A stretch of DNA of 64,000 bases from Sisyra terminalis (Eukaryota; Arthropoda; Insecta; Neuroptera; Sisyridae). Each line of letters opens with the position of its first letter. The first letter of the stretch is position 1. The DNA is taken from contig OY292275.1 of the NCBI GenBank assembly GCA_958496175.1, forward strand, positions 4,216,001 to 4,280,000, in the 5' to 3' direction. The translations under genes and the position numbers were made by a program. Below, piece by piece: positions 21,623 to 33,141 of this stretch. A model generated the notes under the pieces. It did no database searches, was not told the origin of the DNA, and saw only the letters and a program-made list of their open reading frames with translations.

Positions 21623-21808
21623 ATGAAATTTTCTTCAAGCCTTCTACTATGGATATCAATTGTCTCAACGATTTTCTATGCAATTTTAGCTGACGATCCA
21701 CCCGAAACCAATCGCTCCAACTGTCTAGGAGCCATCGTGGATCTTTGCAAAAGACCAATTGGACGTCTTTATCCTGGATGTGAAAGCTGTCTTTCCCATC
21801 TAGACTAG
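21623..21808 (+). CDS. Small secreted four-cysteine peptide
   Basis: The 61-residue product has a signal peptide (MKFSSSLLLW..., cleavage predicted after AILA, residue 23) and an acidic 38-residue mature part starting DDPPETN. It has four Cys spaced C-x7-C-x10-C-x2-C, enough for two disulfides, with a basic KRPIGR stretch in the middle that might act as a dibasic cleavage site. The ATG lies six bases after a textbook acceptor (ACTAAC branch-like site, T-rich tract, TTTCAG). An AATAAA at 21860 with a GT-rich element after it marks the 3' end. The first exon was not located. Arrangement matches the two upstream peptide genes. No family recognised; a toxin-like, salivary or immune peptide is inference only. 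Confidence 0.75.
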   Translation: MKFSSSLLLWISIVSTIFYAILADDPPETNRSNCLGAIVDLCKRPIGRLYPGCESCLSHLD

Positions 21809-21859
21809 CAACCCTCCTCCCCCTCTTCTCCTCAAATCATACCCTTTTGTTTCTTGTTA

Positions 21860-21865
21860 AATAAA
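21860..21865 (+). terminator. Poly(A) signal of the four-cysteine peptide gene
   Basis: AATAAA about 50 bases after the stop, followed by TTGTGTTCGGTG-type GT-rich sequence. Confidence 0.7.
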
Positions 21866-21899
21866 TTCCCAGTGTTTTCCTCAAACATTTTATTTTCGA

Positions 21900-22852
21900 T
21901 TATATTTGTGTTCGGTGAAAAATGATGCGAAAATTCAAAAATAAACGACTATAATAAAAACGTACACGAATGTCGATGTGTTATCATGTGAATGAATATG
22001 TCGGGGTATGTGTTGGTGTTTCATTTTCTCAGACCAGCAGACCAGACACGACAAGCCTTACAGGGAAGTGATTTATGACATCGTTTCTAATCAATTCCTT
22101 GGGATTGTCCGGGAAGATGATACGGGAAACAAGGGATGTAGTGATTCGACGCTCGCTGGAATGATATCTGACTGACCAAGGCAATGAGCCGCACCATCGA
22201 TGATAAGGATTAAGCGTGGTCGGTCGGTCGGTCTGTCGGTCGGTTGTCGAGGGTGCTGGAATGTGGCTGGCTCGTAAGGGATTTGTAAAACGACATTAGA
22301 GGGACTATTAAATGGAAGGACAGGAAAGAGGACGAACGGATAGTCTTCGGGGGGTGGTGGTATGGGTGGATGGCATGCTATGGTTCCAGCATGGTGAGGG
22401 AGTGAATGATTGGCGCGTCACCCGGCTACTGATTATATATCCCCAAGTAGACGAATTCGATTAGGGGATTTCAGACAGAGAGATTCGTTGACAATTCTTT
22501 TGAGAATTCCACGCGATGCTTGGATTTTTTACCCCCAAACACATTTCACTGTTGTGTGTTGAAATCTATGGCACACCAGGACAATGGGAACACTTTGATT
22601 CGTCACGGAATTCCACAATTTAAAACTTTTGTCTAACGAAAATTCGTATACAAAATTTTTTTTGATAATTTCTTTGATTAAACTTTTCTATGATTATACA
22701 TTTTTCAATGTTAGGTACAAATATTTTAACAGTTCACCTAGTAATGCTTCCGTTAAAGAAGAAGGCCTAAATTGGTGAGCGTTAATTTTATAAGAAAATA
22801 TTTTTCAAAAGAAATTAGTAGTTTTTAAAAAGACCAATTTTTAAATGCTTTT
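21900..22852. other. Unique GC-richer island after the peptide cluster
   Basis: Balanced composition with a (GGTC)n-like stretch at about 22218-22245. No gene was found. From about 22620 it becomes AT-rich. Confidence 0.45.
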
Positions 22853-25245
22853 GGATGTCCGTCAAGTTAGCACTACACTTTTGGAATTTGGAAAAAATTA
22901 CTATAAATTATTTTGGTTTCCTTTTTTGTCGTTCGAGAGCTTCGAAAGAAAATTCATCATAACTTGCGTATTTTCCCGGGAAACGCTATTTAAAGAAAAG
23001 GCTCGATTGAACTATCAAAAAAAATTTCCTAGGCTTAATTGGTGTTGCTTTGTTAGTCGAGAGTTCTGAAACAAGCAATAATATTTTTCGCATGCTTTCA
23101 TAAGTATTAAAGCTTCCATAATAGAGATATGTGTAACCGGAGCTTTTTTCTTTAGTAAGCGTTTCCCAGGAAAATCTGGAGGTTATGAAAATTTTTCTTT
23201 TCGGAACTCTCGACCGACCGAAAAACACCAATTAAAAGCGATAAAAATTCAAAATATCAACATTTGGAAAATGACCCAAGATAAGCTTTTTTCGGAAAAC
23301 TATGAGGATTTTTCTTAGGGAACTCAATCCACAAAAAAAAACACCAATTATTGACGTAAAAACATCAAAATTTCAATATTTGGTCAATGCCCCAAATCGA
23401 GCTTTCATAGCTTGCATATTTTCCAGGAAATAGCGATTATATGGAAAAAGCTCGATTTGGTCCTTTTGCAAATATTGATATTTCGATTTCTTTTTACGTC
23501 ACTCATTGTTGTATTTTTGTCGTTCGAGAGTTCCGAAAGAAAAATTTCTATAGTTTGTATATTTTTCTGGGAAACACTAATTCAAGAAAAGCTCTTTTTA
23601 TACACATATCTCTAATATTGAAGCTTTAATACTTATGAAAGACAGCGACGAATATTATATATAGTGCATGATGAAATTATTTCTTTCAGAACTTCTAGCA
23701 ACAATTAAAGGTGGGAAAAAGATCTGGAAAATTTGAAAATTGACCAAAATCGAGCTTTTTTTCTAATTGCTTTTCCCGGGAAAATATGCAACCTAAAGAT
23801 ATTTTCTTTGGGAATTCTCGATCGACAAAAAAAACACCAATTGTCAAAAAAATCAGAATTTCAATGTTTGAACAATGTTTCAAATCAAGCTTTCTTTACT
23901 TGCATATATTTCTGAAAAAAGCTATTTAAAGAAAAAGCTCAATTAAAGGCGTAAAAAATTCGAAATTTTATTTTTTAATTATTATTTAATTTTTAGCAGG
24001 AAAGTGGACATTGAAAGGGTGTAAATCTATATACTAAAAATCAATTCTGCGACATTTCGGTCCTTTATTTGACCTTCATCAGTCTTCTTAATATAAGGTA
24101 TATAATATATAACTATCTAATATTTATTTATTTATAAAATAAAACTATATTATATAAGTATAAAAATCTCTGCTATATTTGAGATATATATTATATACTT
24201 TATTTTACGAAGCCTGGTGAAGGTCAAATAAAGGACCGAAACGTCGCAGGATTAATTATTAGTATATGGATTTATATCCTTTCAATGTCCACTTTCCTGT
24301 TGAAAATTAAATAATTTTATGTAAAATATGGACAGAACAAATTTGTGGATTTCGAAATTTTACTAGGAAAATGATCCAAATCATGCTTTTACTTCAAATT
24401 GCTTTTTCCGGGGAAATATAAAAGTTATAAAAACTATTCTTTCGAAACTTCCGAACGACAAAAAAACACTAATTAAAGAGGTTAAAAATCAAAATTATTG
24501 TATTTGAAAAGTTACTAAAATCGAGCTTTTCCTTCAAATTACTTTATCCAGAAAAATATGCGAGGGAAAAAATTTTTCTTTTGGAACTCTAGAACGACAG
24601 AAAAATACCAATTAATGGTGAAATAAAAATTTTGAAATTTCACTATTTTTGAGGTGTCAGAAATGAGCTATTTTAAAAGGCTTTTTCCAGAAAAATATTT
24701 GGGCATGGAGATTTTTTTCTCGAAACTCTAGAACGACAATAAACACCAGTTAATGATGTTAAAAAAATAAAATTTCTGTATTTGGGAAATGATCCAAATC
24801 GAGCTTTTTCTACAAATCACTTTATCCAGGAAAATATGCGAGGGAAAAATGTTTTCTTTTGAAACTCTCAATCGACAGAAAATCATTCATCATTGAAAGA
24901 TAAATATGGAAATTTCACTATGTTTGAAATGTCAAAAATGAGCTTTTTTAATTAGATTTTTCCGAATAAAAATGTAAATTGACGACGTTAAAAAAATAAA
25001 ATTTCAGTATTTGGAAAATGACCCAAATCGAGCTTTTTCTTCAAATCGCTTTTTCCGGGAAAATATGCAAGAAAATTTCCATTTCGGAGCTCTCAAACGA
25101 CCCAAAAACATCAACTAAAGGTTCAAAAAAAATCGAAATTTTAATATTTATAATAAAGCTCAGAACATCAAAAAAACCCCATAATATTCCCTAGTTATTT
25201 TAGTTCCATTTTCCAAAAGTGTAGTGCTAACTTGATGGACGTGAA
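22853..25245. repeat. Large foldback element with degenerate internal repeats
   Basis: The ends are inverted: CAAGTTAGCACTACACTTTT on the left is mirrored at 25213-25236. The interior is a degenerate array whose unit reads roughly GAGCTTTTT...TTCCGGGAAAATATGC...TTTCTTT...GAACTCTCGA(C/T)CGACA...AAACACCAATT, about 150-180 bases, in both orientations. The left half is mainly one orientation and the right half the other. A separate small foldback sits almost exactly at the centre. The ORFs seen inside repeat with the unit and are not real genes. Confidence 0.75.
23991..24303. repeat. Small foldback element nested at the centre
   Basis: Arms begin AGCAGGAAAGTGGACATTGA and are mirrored as TCAATGTCCACTTTCCTGTT. 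They also share TTTCGGTCCTTTATTTGACC and its complement. The middle is AT-only. It is about 310 bases and its centre lies within about 100 bases of the centre of the surrounding foldback. Confidence 0.88.
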
Positions 25246-27580
25246 TTTTCCTCTTTTTGCGTACAGCATTCACGTTTCGGTCTCTAATACAAAGCAATTG
25301 GCTTCGTTTGGTCGGCCGTTCGTTAAAGCATACTAATGCAACACGAGGGCCGAAAATGGTTAGGGGATGTTAGGGGATGATAGTGGATGATAGTAGTGGC
25401 AGTACCAACCAAGAGGGATGTGGCGTTTGGTTATTTCCCGCAGGCGATCGTTTTGAGTTTGCAATCAGTAACTCACTCATCGTCAATGCCATCACACAAT
25501 TCTATCCTTCTACCCTATCCTCCTCCCCCTCCCCTCCCCCTCTTCTATATGCAACCCTCATTTCCATTGTTGCGTCCGAATAATTTCATTCATTGATTCA
25601 ATAAAGTTACATTTAAAACGTGCCATCTCTCATTTTCTTCTGGATATCACCTCGCGACACCCGTCCCCCCCCTGTCACCCCGTGTTCGCCGCCCCACACC
25701 AAAAGCTTGATGGCTTTAATTTCCCAAGGCAGCAGTCAAACATGAAATGATCGTCCGTAACAAACTAAAACGAAAAACGGGAGGTGGAAAAAAAAATTGG
25801 CAATGATGAGAAAAATTAATTTCAAAACGAAAAATTTTTATATTTCGATTATGTGAGGGTGGCAGCCGAATGTCCAGAGAGACTAAGCCGATAAAATTCA
25901 TATATAATAAAATCAATAGGCTTTTGGGTGACGGGGTTTTTTCTTTTTCCTTTGTTCGTTGGCAAACTTGAGGAAAAATAACATTGCCGAGTGAGAACCA
26001 TCAAGTTATCTCTCCGGTTGGTGGTGGTGGCAAAAAGAGAAAAAGACTCGAGGGAGCATAATCTTGTAGGTTATGAAAGTTTTTAAATTATTTCCACCCC
26101 CGATTCGACGGTGTAATATTAAAAATATGAAACTTCGTTTTGGCAAATTTAAATATTTTCATTTTGATAATCTTTGATTGACAGACTAAAAGTTGGGGAA
26201 TTGAAAGAGAAAAAAGAAAATCATTTTTTTTCGTTCACCCCTATTTGGTGACGGGGTGGATGAAGACGTCGACCTATTGAGTCTGTAGTACTATATAATA
26301 CGGTGTATTTTTTTATACAGTAAAACAGTATGGATTCGATTCAATGCGGCAAAAAGTTTCGTTTGTATTCCACGTGAATTCTTTGAAATTGTTCAATTGA
26401 TTGAAGGGAAAAGTAAGAGAATATAATCTTGCAATTATTGACATTGATATGTTAAATTTTTATTAGGGGATGAACGAAGAAAAAATGTAAAGTTTTCGTC
26501 AAATAAAATTACTTTTTCTTGACCAAAAATAATTTGTTTTCAAAGCATTTAGAAAATCATCGGATTTTTTCCGTCCAAAATTCAATTTTCCCACCCAAGC
26601 TTGTTGGAAGCTTTCTTTCGTTGGTTGATTAAAACTAATTTCCTTCCATCTCATTCGCTACCGAAGAAGCGAAATTGCATTGAAACTAATTTAAAGAAAA
26701 TCAAAACTTTACACTACTTACATGCATGAAAATTTTCCCGTACAAAACCATCCTCTTCCTCGTCTTCTTCTTCGTCTTCGTCTTCTTTCAATGTCGACTT
26801 TTTCCCAGTTTCCCAGCAAAATCAGTGACTTGCATCCAACTGAAATGGATGTCTACATGTCTTCCATCCATATGCGGAAAAGTATAGTGCCACGGCTGCC
26901 AACTTAACTGATGGATCGTAGACACGGCGTCGAGCATAAGTTTACGCCACCCCTTTTAAACCCATCCTCGAATGATTACCATCAGTATCTGTACACATAT
27001 ATATACATCAACGTAATTATATTAAAGAAAGTTAAATTGAAGATTGAACGAGTTGACGTCTATCATTTTCACGATAAAAAATCTGAACAAAAAAAAAAAT
27101 TATCCAAGAAATTTTAATGGAATTATCTTTCAACAAATAAACGGGGAATAAACGAACGAAGAAAGCGGCAAAATGGAGTTGAGCGTTGACAAAACAGATT
27201 ACACAGCAAAAACAGCACGGGAAAACTTCATTCTTGTACGTACCAACAACGGGAGATTTGATAAAAATATCTTTTTACCGGAGGAATATCTATAACTAAA
27301 AAGCTGATTTCAAATTGTTTAAACTTAACAAAAAAACCACCACTTTTAGCTAAAATAAAGTTGCATTTATACACTTAGGTGGGTAGGAAAATTAATTTTC
27401 TAAGAAAATTCGGTTGATAAAATACAATTTAAATAGTTTCCCTCCAACTCATTTTTTAGTTATCAAAGACTGATAAGTTAATGCTCGAAGCTTTGATTTT
27501 TTTACCAAATATTTTTAAGTTCAAATGTCTTAAAACTTTTCCATTGTAATTCTTTAGATTTATAAACACAACCGTATAGA
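25246..27580. other. Unique island without a supportable gene
   Basis: This is one of the longest repeat-poor stretches. It has pyrimidine-rich tracts (25510-25560, 25650-25690) and a (CTT/CGT)n-like run at about 26745-26790. Short overlapping ORFs exist on both strands; none has a signal peptide, domain or splice context. Part may be regulatory DNA of unseen genes. Confidence 0.45.
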
Positions 27581-27584
27581 TTGA

Positions 27585-27800
27585 ATTTTTTTTTATTTTT
27601 TATTTTTTTTCAAATAAATTGCACAATCTGCATAGGGTTGCAATAAGTGCATTCAATCCATTGACAATCACATGTAAGCACTAGTCCCAGTAGATTAGTG
27701 CTGTATAGGTACAAAGATTTTTAACAACCAATAGCAAAAATAAAAATTATAGTTACTCTTATAGCAATAACAACAATCATAAAAACAATCAACAGTAGAG
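27585..27800 (-). mobile_element. 3' end of an unidentified retroelement, inverse copy
   Basis: This matches, reverse-complemented, the insertion at 44.74-45.08 kb: AAATTGCACAATCTGCATAG, then TGCAATAAGTGCATTCAATC, then a conserved GCACTA...TAGTGC hairpin. The poly-A-like side faces left. Without coding sequence the class is uncertain; a LINE 3' UTR or SINE tail fits the A-rich end and the preserved hairpin. Confidence 0.65.
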
Positions 27801-28833
27801 TCATAATTTCTCAAGCGGGCCACTAAAAATCGACTAATCGATTTTAATATATCTATGAGCATATTTTGGTAGCTTTATAGGTGAAAGTGATACCCTAAAA
27901 CGATTTTTGAAAATTTTAATTTTTTAAAAATTTATGAGCGAGTAAAAATTTTTAGTACTGTTTTTTTTAAATTATAATATATCAGTAAATAATTACTGGA
28001 TTTTAATGAAACTTGGTTTGTGTGCTAAGGAATAGCAGAGGAATAGAAATAAAATAATTAACGTAAAAAAATTGTTTATAATTAATTAGTTTTATAATAA
28101 ACAAATGGCAATTTAACTAACTTCTCGGTGTTGTAGAAAAAACATTTTTTATAAAAATATTCGTTGAACTATTAAGCACAAGAAAATTTTAGTGCTCTCT
28201 TACCAGGAAAAAGATATAAACAATTGAATGTGCTAGACAGCGGCCGAGGTGGACGCGCTACGCCTACACCGAGCTATCGAACATACTTCTACCTTCTGTA
28301 GTTTTCCAGGCTAAATAAAACTTTAAAAATAAATTAAATTATTGAAATAATTTATGCTATTACCATTACTGCTAACACTATTAGACAGCTAAAACTATTA
28401 CTGGAACCCGTGCATTTCATTCTTTCAAGCCGTGTAACAATAATTCCCTTCAGTGTAAAATTATTTCAAATTATTACAAACTAGTAGTACATAATTCAAT
28501 TTAAGTAAGTACTGCAATCACACTTTTGCCACCTTTTGATACATTTTCCAGCATGTATTGCAAGATAAGAAAACCTTCTTAAAACCTTATGTACGTTTTG
28601 AATATTTGAGCTGCTAGTGACAGAAAAGAGAACTACGATATAGGTCCTAGATCTATTATTACCTTCATGGATATTGTGGAAAAGCCTTTACCATTTGGAC
28701 TCCTTGTATCAACACTCCTTTCTTAAAAATATTGGGAGATAAAATCGTCCTAAAGCTTTGAAAAACATGGCTACGTATTGTGTGTATGCAAAAATTGTCC
28801 ATAAGTTTACACTGAGTGTATGTTATTATTTTA
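27801..28833. other. AT-rich intergenic DNA with one GC patch
   Basis: No gene is visible. A sharply GC-rich patch at about 28240-28280 reads, on the minus strand, like a tRNA 5' half (TAGCTCGGTGTAGG, then TAGCGCGTCC), but no B box follows, so it is at most a tRNA or SINE fossil. Confidence 0.4.
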
Positions 28834-29594
28834 AGGCCCGGTATTTTCACTTCAGTATAGGTAGGCTTTATCTCCATGATAATTATCTATTAGATAAAAT
28901 TTTATCTGTAAGATAAATCAAAACTAATAAATCAAAAATATTATGTAGTACTGCACATTTTTCTTCAATTTGTAATAATATAAATTCGACCGTAAGTTTC
29001 GAAAAACGAAATCTTTGGAAAAATTATTGGTCTGTCCATTTTTTAAAATGATCAATTCTGGGCCTTACATTATATTGTTGTTGAGGATTTATAATTTCTA
29101 TAAGTTGAATCAATTCTTCCTCAGGGTCATTGAGCAATTCCAAATCGTCCATAGTAATTATTTCCACTTTTATTTATAACTGTAATATATCAACAAAGTA
29201 ACTGATTAATATTGTTTATGTATCATTAGATGAAGTTGATGTTTATTTTATTTACACATAGATAATATTCACCAATATATTTACTTAATAAATTCGTAAA
29301 TCTCAAAATAGGCAGAAATTTTTTGCAATTTCGTAATATAATTTTTTCGCTTCACTTAAGTTTGACAGCACTTACCATAATGAGAAACAATAAGAAGACG
29401 ATATATGCTCTATGTATTAAATAAAACGACTATTTGGAAGTCTGAGTACTGAATAAACAATCTAGAAGATAGTTTAATTTTATCCTGAAGATATGACAAT
29501 TTTTATTTGAAAATACGTATGCTTTCTCTATCTTCCGGTTAAAATTTTATCTAGAAGATAAATTTCACTATCTAGATGTGAAAATACCGGGCCT
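28834..29594 (-). mobile_element. PIF/Harbinger-type element, internally deleted
   Basis: Ends are inverted repeats AGGCCCGGTATTTTCAC and GTGAAAATACCGGGCCT, flanked by TTA/TA as expected for this superfamily. The interior encodes, on the minus strand, a recognisable transposase N-terminus (separate entry), which confirms the class. The remaining transposase and the Myb-like second protein are absent. A further 12-base direct repeat, GTCCATAAGTTT, lies outside both ends, 25 bases away on the left and adjacent on the right. Confidence 0.82.
28900..29152 (-). pseudogene. Harbinger-like transposase N-terminal fragment
   Basis: Read leftward from 29152: MDDLELLNDPEEELIQLIEI, an acidic start, then VRPRIDHFKKWTD, a stop at about 29025, then FFQRFRFSKLTVEFIL in the same frame. 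The arrangement RxRxDHF...F..RFR.SK..V.F is typical of the N-terminal region of PIF/Harbinger nucleases, which precedes the DDE catalytic domain. The DDE domain is not present. A single stop apart, the segment is well kept. Inactive. Confidence 0.78.
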
Positions 29595-29596
29595 TA

Positions 29597-32500
29597 GTCC
29601 ATAAGTTTTTTTGTCTTAAAGCCGGTCCTGTTTGGAAAGAAAGCAGGAAAAGAAGGAAAATCGAGAGCTATATGGTCGTGAGTGTATAGATTCACGTGTG
29701 AAGATGTGAGTGGGTATGTGTGTATGGTGTCATCTTGTGTGCCAGAATAACACCAGATGACAGTAATGACGACATAAATTCTCCCTTGGGACGCTTTTCC
29801 ATACTTTGAAGTTGAGCATGTAGTGGATAGATGTGTGCATGTATGGGAACATAGATTGTGTATAGCATCATAAAGGGACATGTATGTGTGTTAAATCCAT
29901 TCCAGGATCGAGACGTGAGAAGCCCGCGTTTGGGGGCTCGCATTTGCATTAACACGGCGGAGGTGTATGCATGTATGTTGTGCTCGGCAACATGTGCTCT
30001 CATCTCAACGATCCCGTCGTCCACTTGCACCCCATCCCCTAAGCTTGATTCGCCTTTGTGCCATTTTCTCTCTCATGTCCACCACCATCGAACCATATCT
30101 CGTATGTCACTCTCGAATCCTTCATCGCCACACACGACCCTTAAGTATCATTATCATCCCCATCGGCACCCTGTTCTCTGGACTCCAACAACATTGTCAT
30201 AGTCCTTGCTCGGCATTTGTTCTGGCTTTAATAATATTTTTTCATTTTTTTCTTTTGCCTTTGAAAATTCATACAAAATAAGTGTCACTGAGGTGGCATT
30301 GGATGAGGGTGGAAGAGTGAGGGGGTTGTTTCTGTGTTAAAGTTTAACTCGTGCATTTCAACAAACTATTTCCTAGGTTTTCCACAACAACAAAAAAAGA
30401 AAATTCTTTTATGAAATCTAAAGATATGCTGATTTAATACTATTGCGTTCTATATTTATGGTTGTAACCATATAAAGCGATTATAAACCACCTGTTTTTT
30501 ATATTTTTCCCACTATTAGGGGGTGCAACTCATTCTCTAAGATTCAGCACTACTTTTTTTTAGTAATTTTGTGATTTTTATCTTAAATCAAAACCCAAAT
30601 TTTCTTCTTTGAACTTCAATCAAATTTCAGGCAAAAATTTAGCCCAATTTTTTAAAATTATGAAAATTAAATGAGAGCTTTTTAAAAGCTTTTAATGATG
30701 ATTGGTGTTGACTAACCATTTAAAAAAAATCTGATGCTCGTAGTTCAAAAGTCCAAGTCCCCACGGTTGAAACTTTTCATGTTTCCATGTAGAATCGAAG
30801 GGTTGAAATCTGAAAGTTTCCCTATTGGAAAAAAATCGGTTGATTCCGGGCGAAATTTTCATATTTTGATGTATTCCCGCGGGAAACATATTGTGTGTCG
30901 GACGTGTGACTCCATACTTTTGCTTCTTATTCGTGAGCCGACCGCTTGCTGAATACCGATGATTTTTACCACCTCATACACATTCCTCACCCCCCCCCTG
31001 GCAGCACCCGGTGCGATGCACGGATTGTTGGAAAACGCGTGGCACAAAACGCACGAAAAACTTGTACGTTTTTTGCACCGAATGTCTATTATTTATAAAT
31101 TTTCCATGTTATTCCCACTTTTGCACCACCTCGATTTCCCGTCCCATCTCGAAATTCATCTTGCCAAAGTGGTTGTGGTTGTCTATCGGTGCCAAGATTT
31201 CAGGCTTCGATGTCGATCATCTGTCATTTATGCAAATTGTGTGTATCCTTGAAAGTTACGTTTTCGGTAATTTTCTCTCATCAAGGTGAAAAGTTTTTTG
31301 GGGCGTTTTCGTATATAGAATGGCGCATTTTTTTTTACTTGCGTTTATTTTTTTTGCAAGTTTTATTGATTTTTTTCGCGTCTAAGCGATTGTGAAACTT
31401 TTGTGCGTTTGATTGATAGTTGAAAGTTGATGCAAAAAATATGAAATTCGTTTCAAGTTTGGAGAAGAAAATTAAATTGGAAAATCTGGGTTAAAATAAA
31501 TGGAGAGCTTTGGAAATTTCGGATTTTTTTTTTGCTAAAAAGAGTTGTTTTATGGGGAAAAAAATGAGTCATGAGCTTTTTTCAAGTTGGTGTTAATGTT
31601 TTTTGAGATCTAAAAGCTGGAAGATGAAAGTTCTAAGTTTTCGGTTCGGTAAAGGACAGTAGAGAAAGTAAAAGGAAGAAAAGAGAGCTCTAGGTGAAAA
31701 AGTCTGAATAGCTAATATCAGTAACTTCATCTGCGTGGCACACTTTTGAAACATTTTCGATTCATGAAAAAAAGTTTCCTTTAACTATGATTTGTTCAAA
31801 TTTACTATTGATTTCGATTTGTTTAATGCAAAAGGTATTAAGTTTTCAAGAAAAATATTTCAATTTAAATTTTTGATTCCTGTTTGCAATGATAACCTAC
31901 TGTCGTTACTTGCAACTTCGTTTGTAATGGTTGGTAAAATTTTACTTAAAAAAACTAGGATCTAGGATCTTAGCTAAAATCTAGGATATTTATTGTATAG
32001 AAAATATGTTCTTTATTGTCCTTATTAACTTAAAAAGATAAAAGCTCAAGGATTTGAGTTTTTAATCCCAAATAAAACAAGAAAAGAGGATAAAGGAAAA
32101 AAACATCTCCTTTAGTAACCTGTAGCATTATTTGCTGTACCTTTTGGAACTGACCTCCAAGGTAAACATTTTTCAAATGGACTTTTAACACGAAAATAAC
32201 AATGAAAAAAACCTCCCTTGACAATCAGCAGCATATTTTGCTATGCCTGTTGATGTGATATTCTATTGAGTCTCCTGATTCAATAAAAACGTGCCTGCAT
32301 ATACATATAATGTTATATAAAAATTTAAAAACGATCGATATAGAACATTAGATTAAAATATTGATATATTGATTGAAAATTCTTTCCAGTGGATTAATAT
32401 CAGACAACGGGGGTTGAACAAAATGATTTTATAAGAGGAAGTACTAAAGCAATGGTTTTAAATCATGTTGGAGTTACTGATTCATCGAATTTCGGCATTC

Positions 32501-33139
32501 ATCGAACTTTTTTGTAATTAGAGTTCCATTAAATTTGATTTAAGTATTCAAGAAGTACTTTTGCATCGGTTTTCGCTATATTGCTATTGGTATTAGATAT
32601 CATCGGCAATAAAAATAAAAACTGCATTTTGCTTTAATTTTTTAAGAAGTTCTATATAAACCATCATATACTTGCTTCATTAAACTACCAAAGTTTAGGT
32701 ATTAGAGTAACATTAAAACCTTGAGGGTTGAAAAAGTAACCTACTCGTTTTTTAATATCAATTAATTATCCTTAAAACTAAAGTATAAAGTTCAGTTTTC
32801 ATAATCATTTGAAGATGTAAAAGATTAAGATGTATCTTAATCCAGACAAATCTCAAATCAAATGAATTCAAGAAATTACCTCTTTCTGAAATAAAAAAAG
32901 GAAATTACCTCTTAAATCCTATGTAATTGAGGTAATCCATGTGTGTAAATCAATTAAATCTGGATAAATACGGTGGAAAAATCGGTACAAATTATTCAAA
33001 AGATTCAATCGAAAGTCACGAAAAACGATTACCCTTAAGAAAAAATAGTAATAACTTCTAGTAATTTCATGATTGGGATTCCAAAATTCCAAGTTATTAT
33101 TACCAAAATACTTATAAGCTTTAGTTTACTGTATTATTT
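29597..33139. other. Long unique region without a supportable gene
   Basis: Two GC-richer islands (about 29600-30350 and 30730-31300) are separated by AT-rich DNA. The ORFs in the islands overlap each other on both strands and lack domains or signal peptides. A C tract at about 30988-30998 and CACC-rich stretches are present. From 31400 to 33140 it is AT-rich, unique and featureless to me. Confidence 0.45.
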
Positions 33140-33141
33140 TT

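Noticed and set aside
22845..23915. Multiple 60-81-codon ORFs
   Set aside because: All lie in the degenerate foldback array and follow its unit.
29594..30281. Overlapping 95-114-codon ORFs on both strands
   Set aside because: Opposed frames share the same CAC/GTG-rich DNA; no signal peptide or domain.
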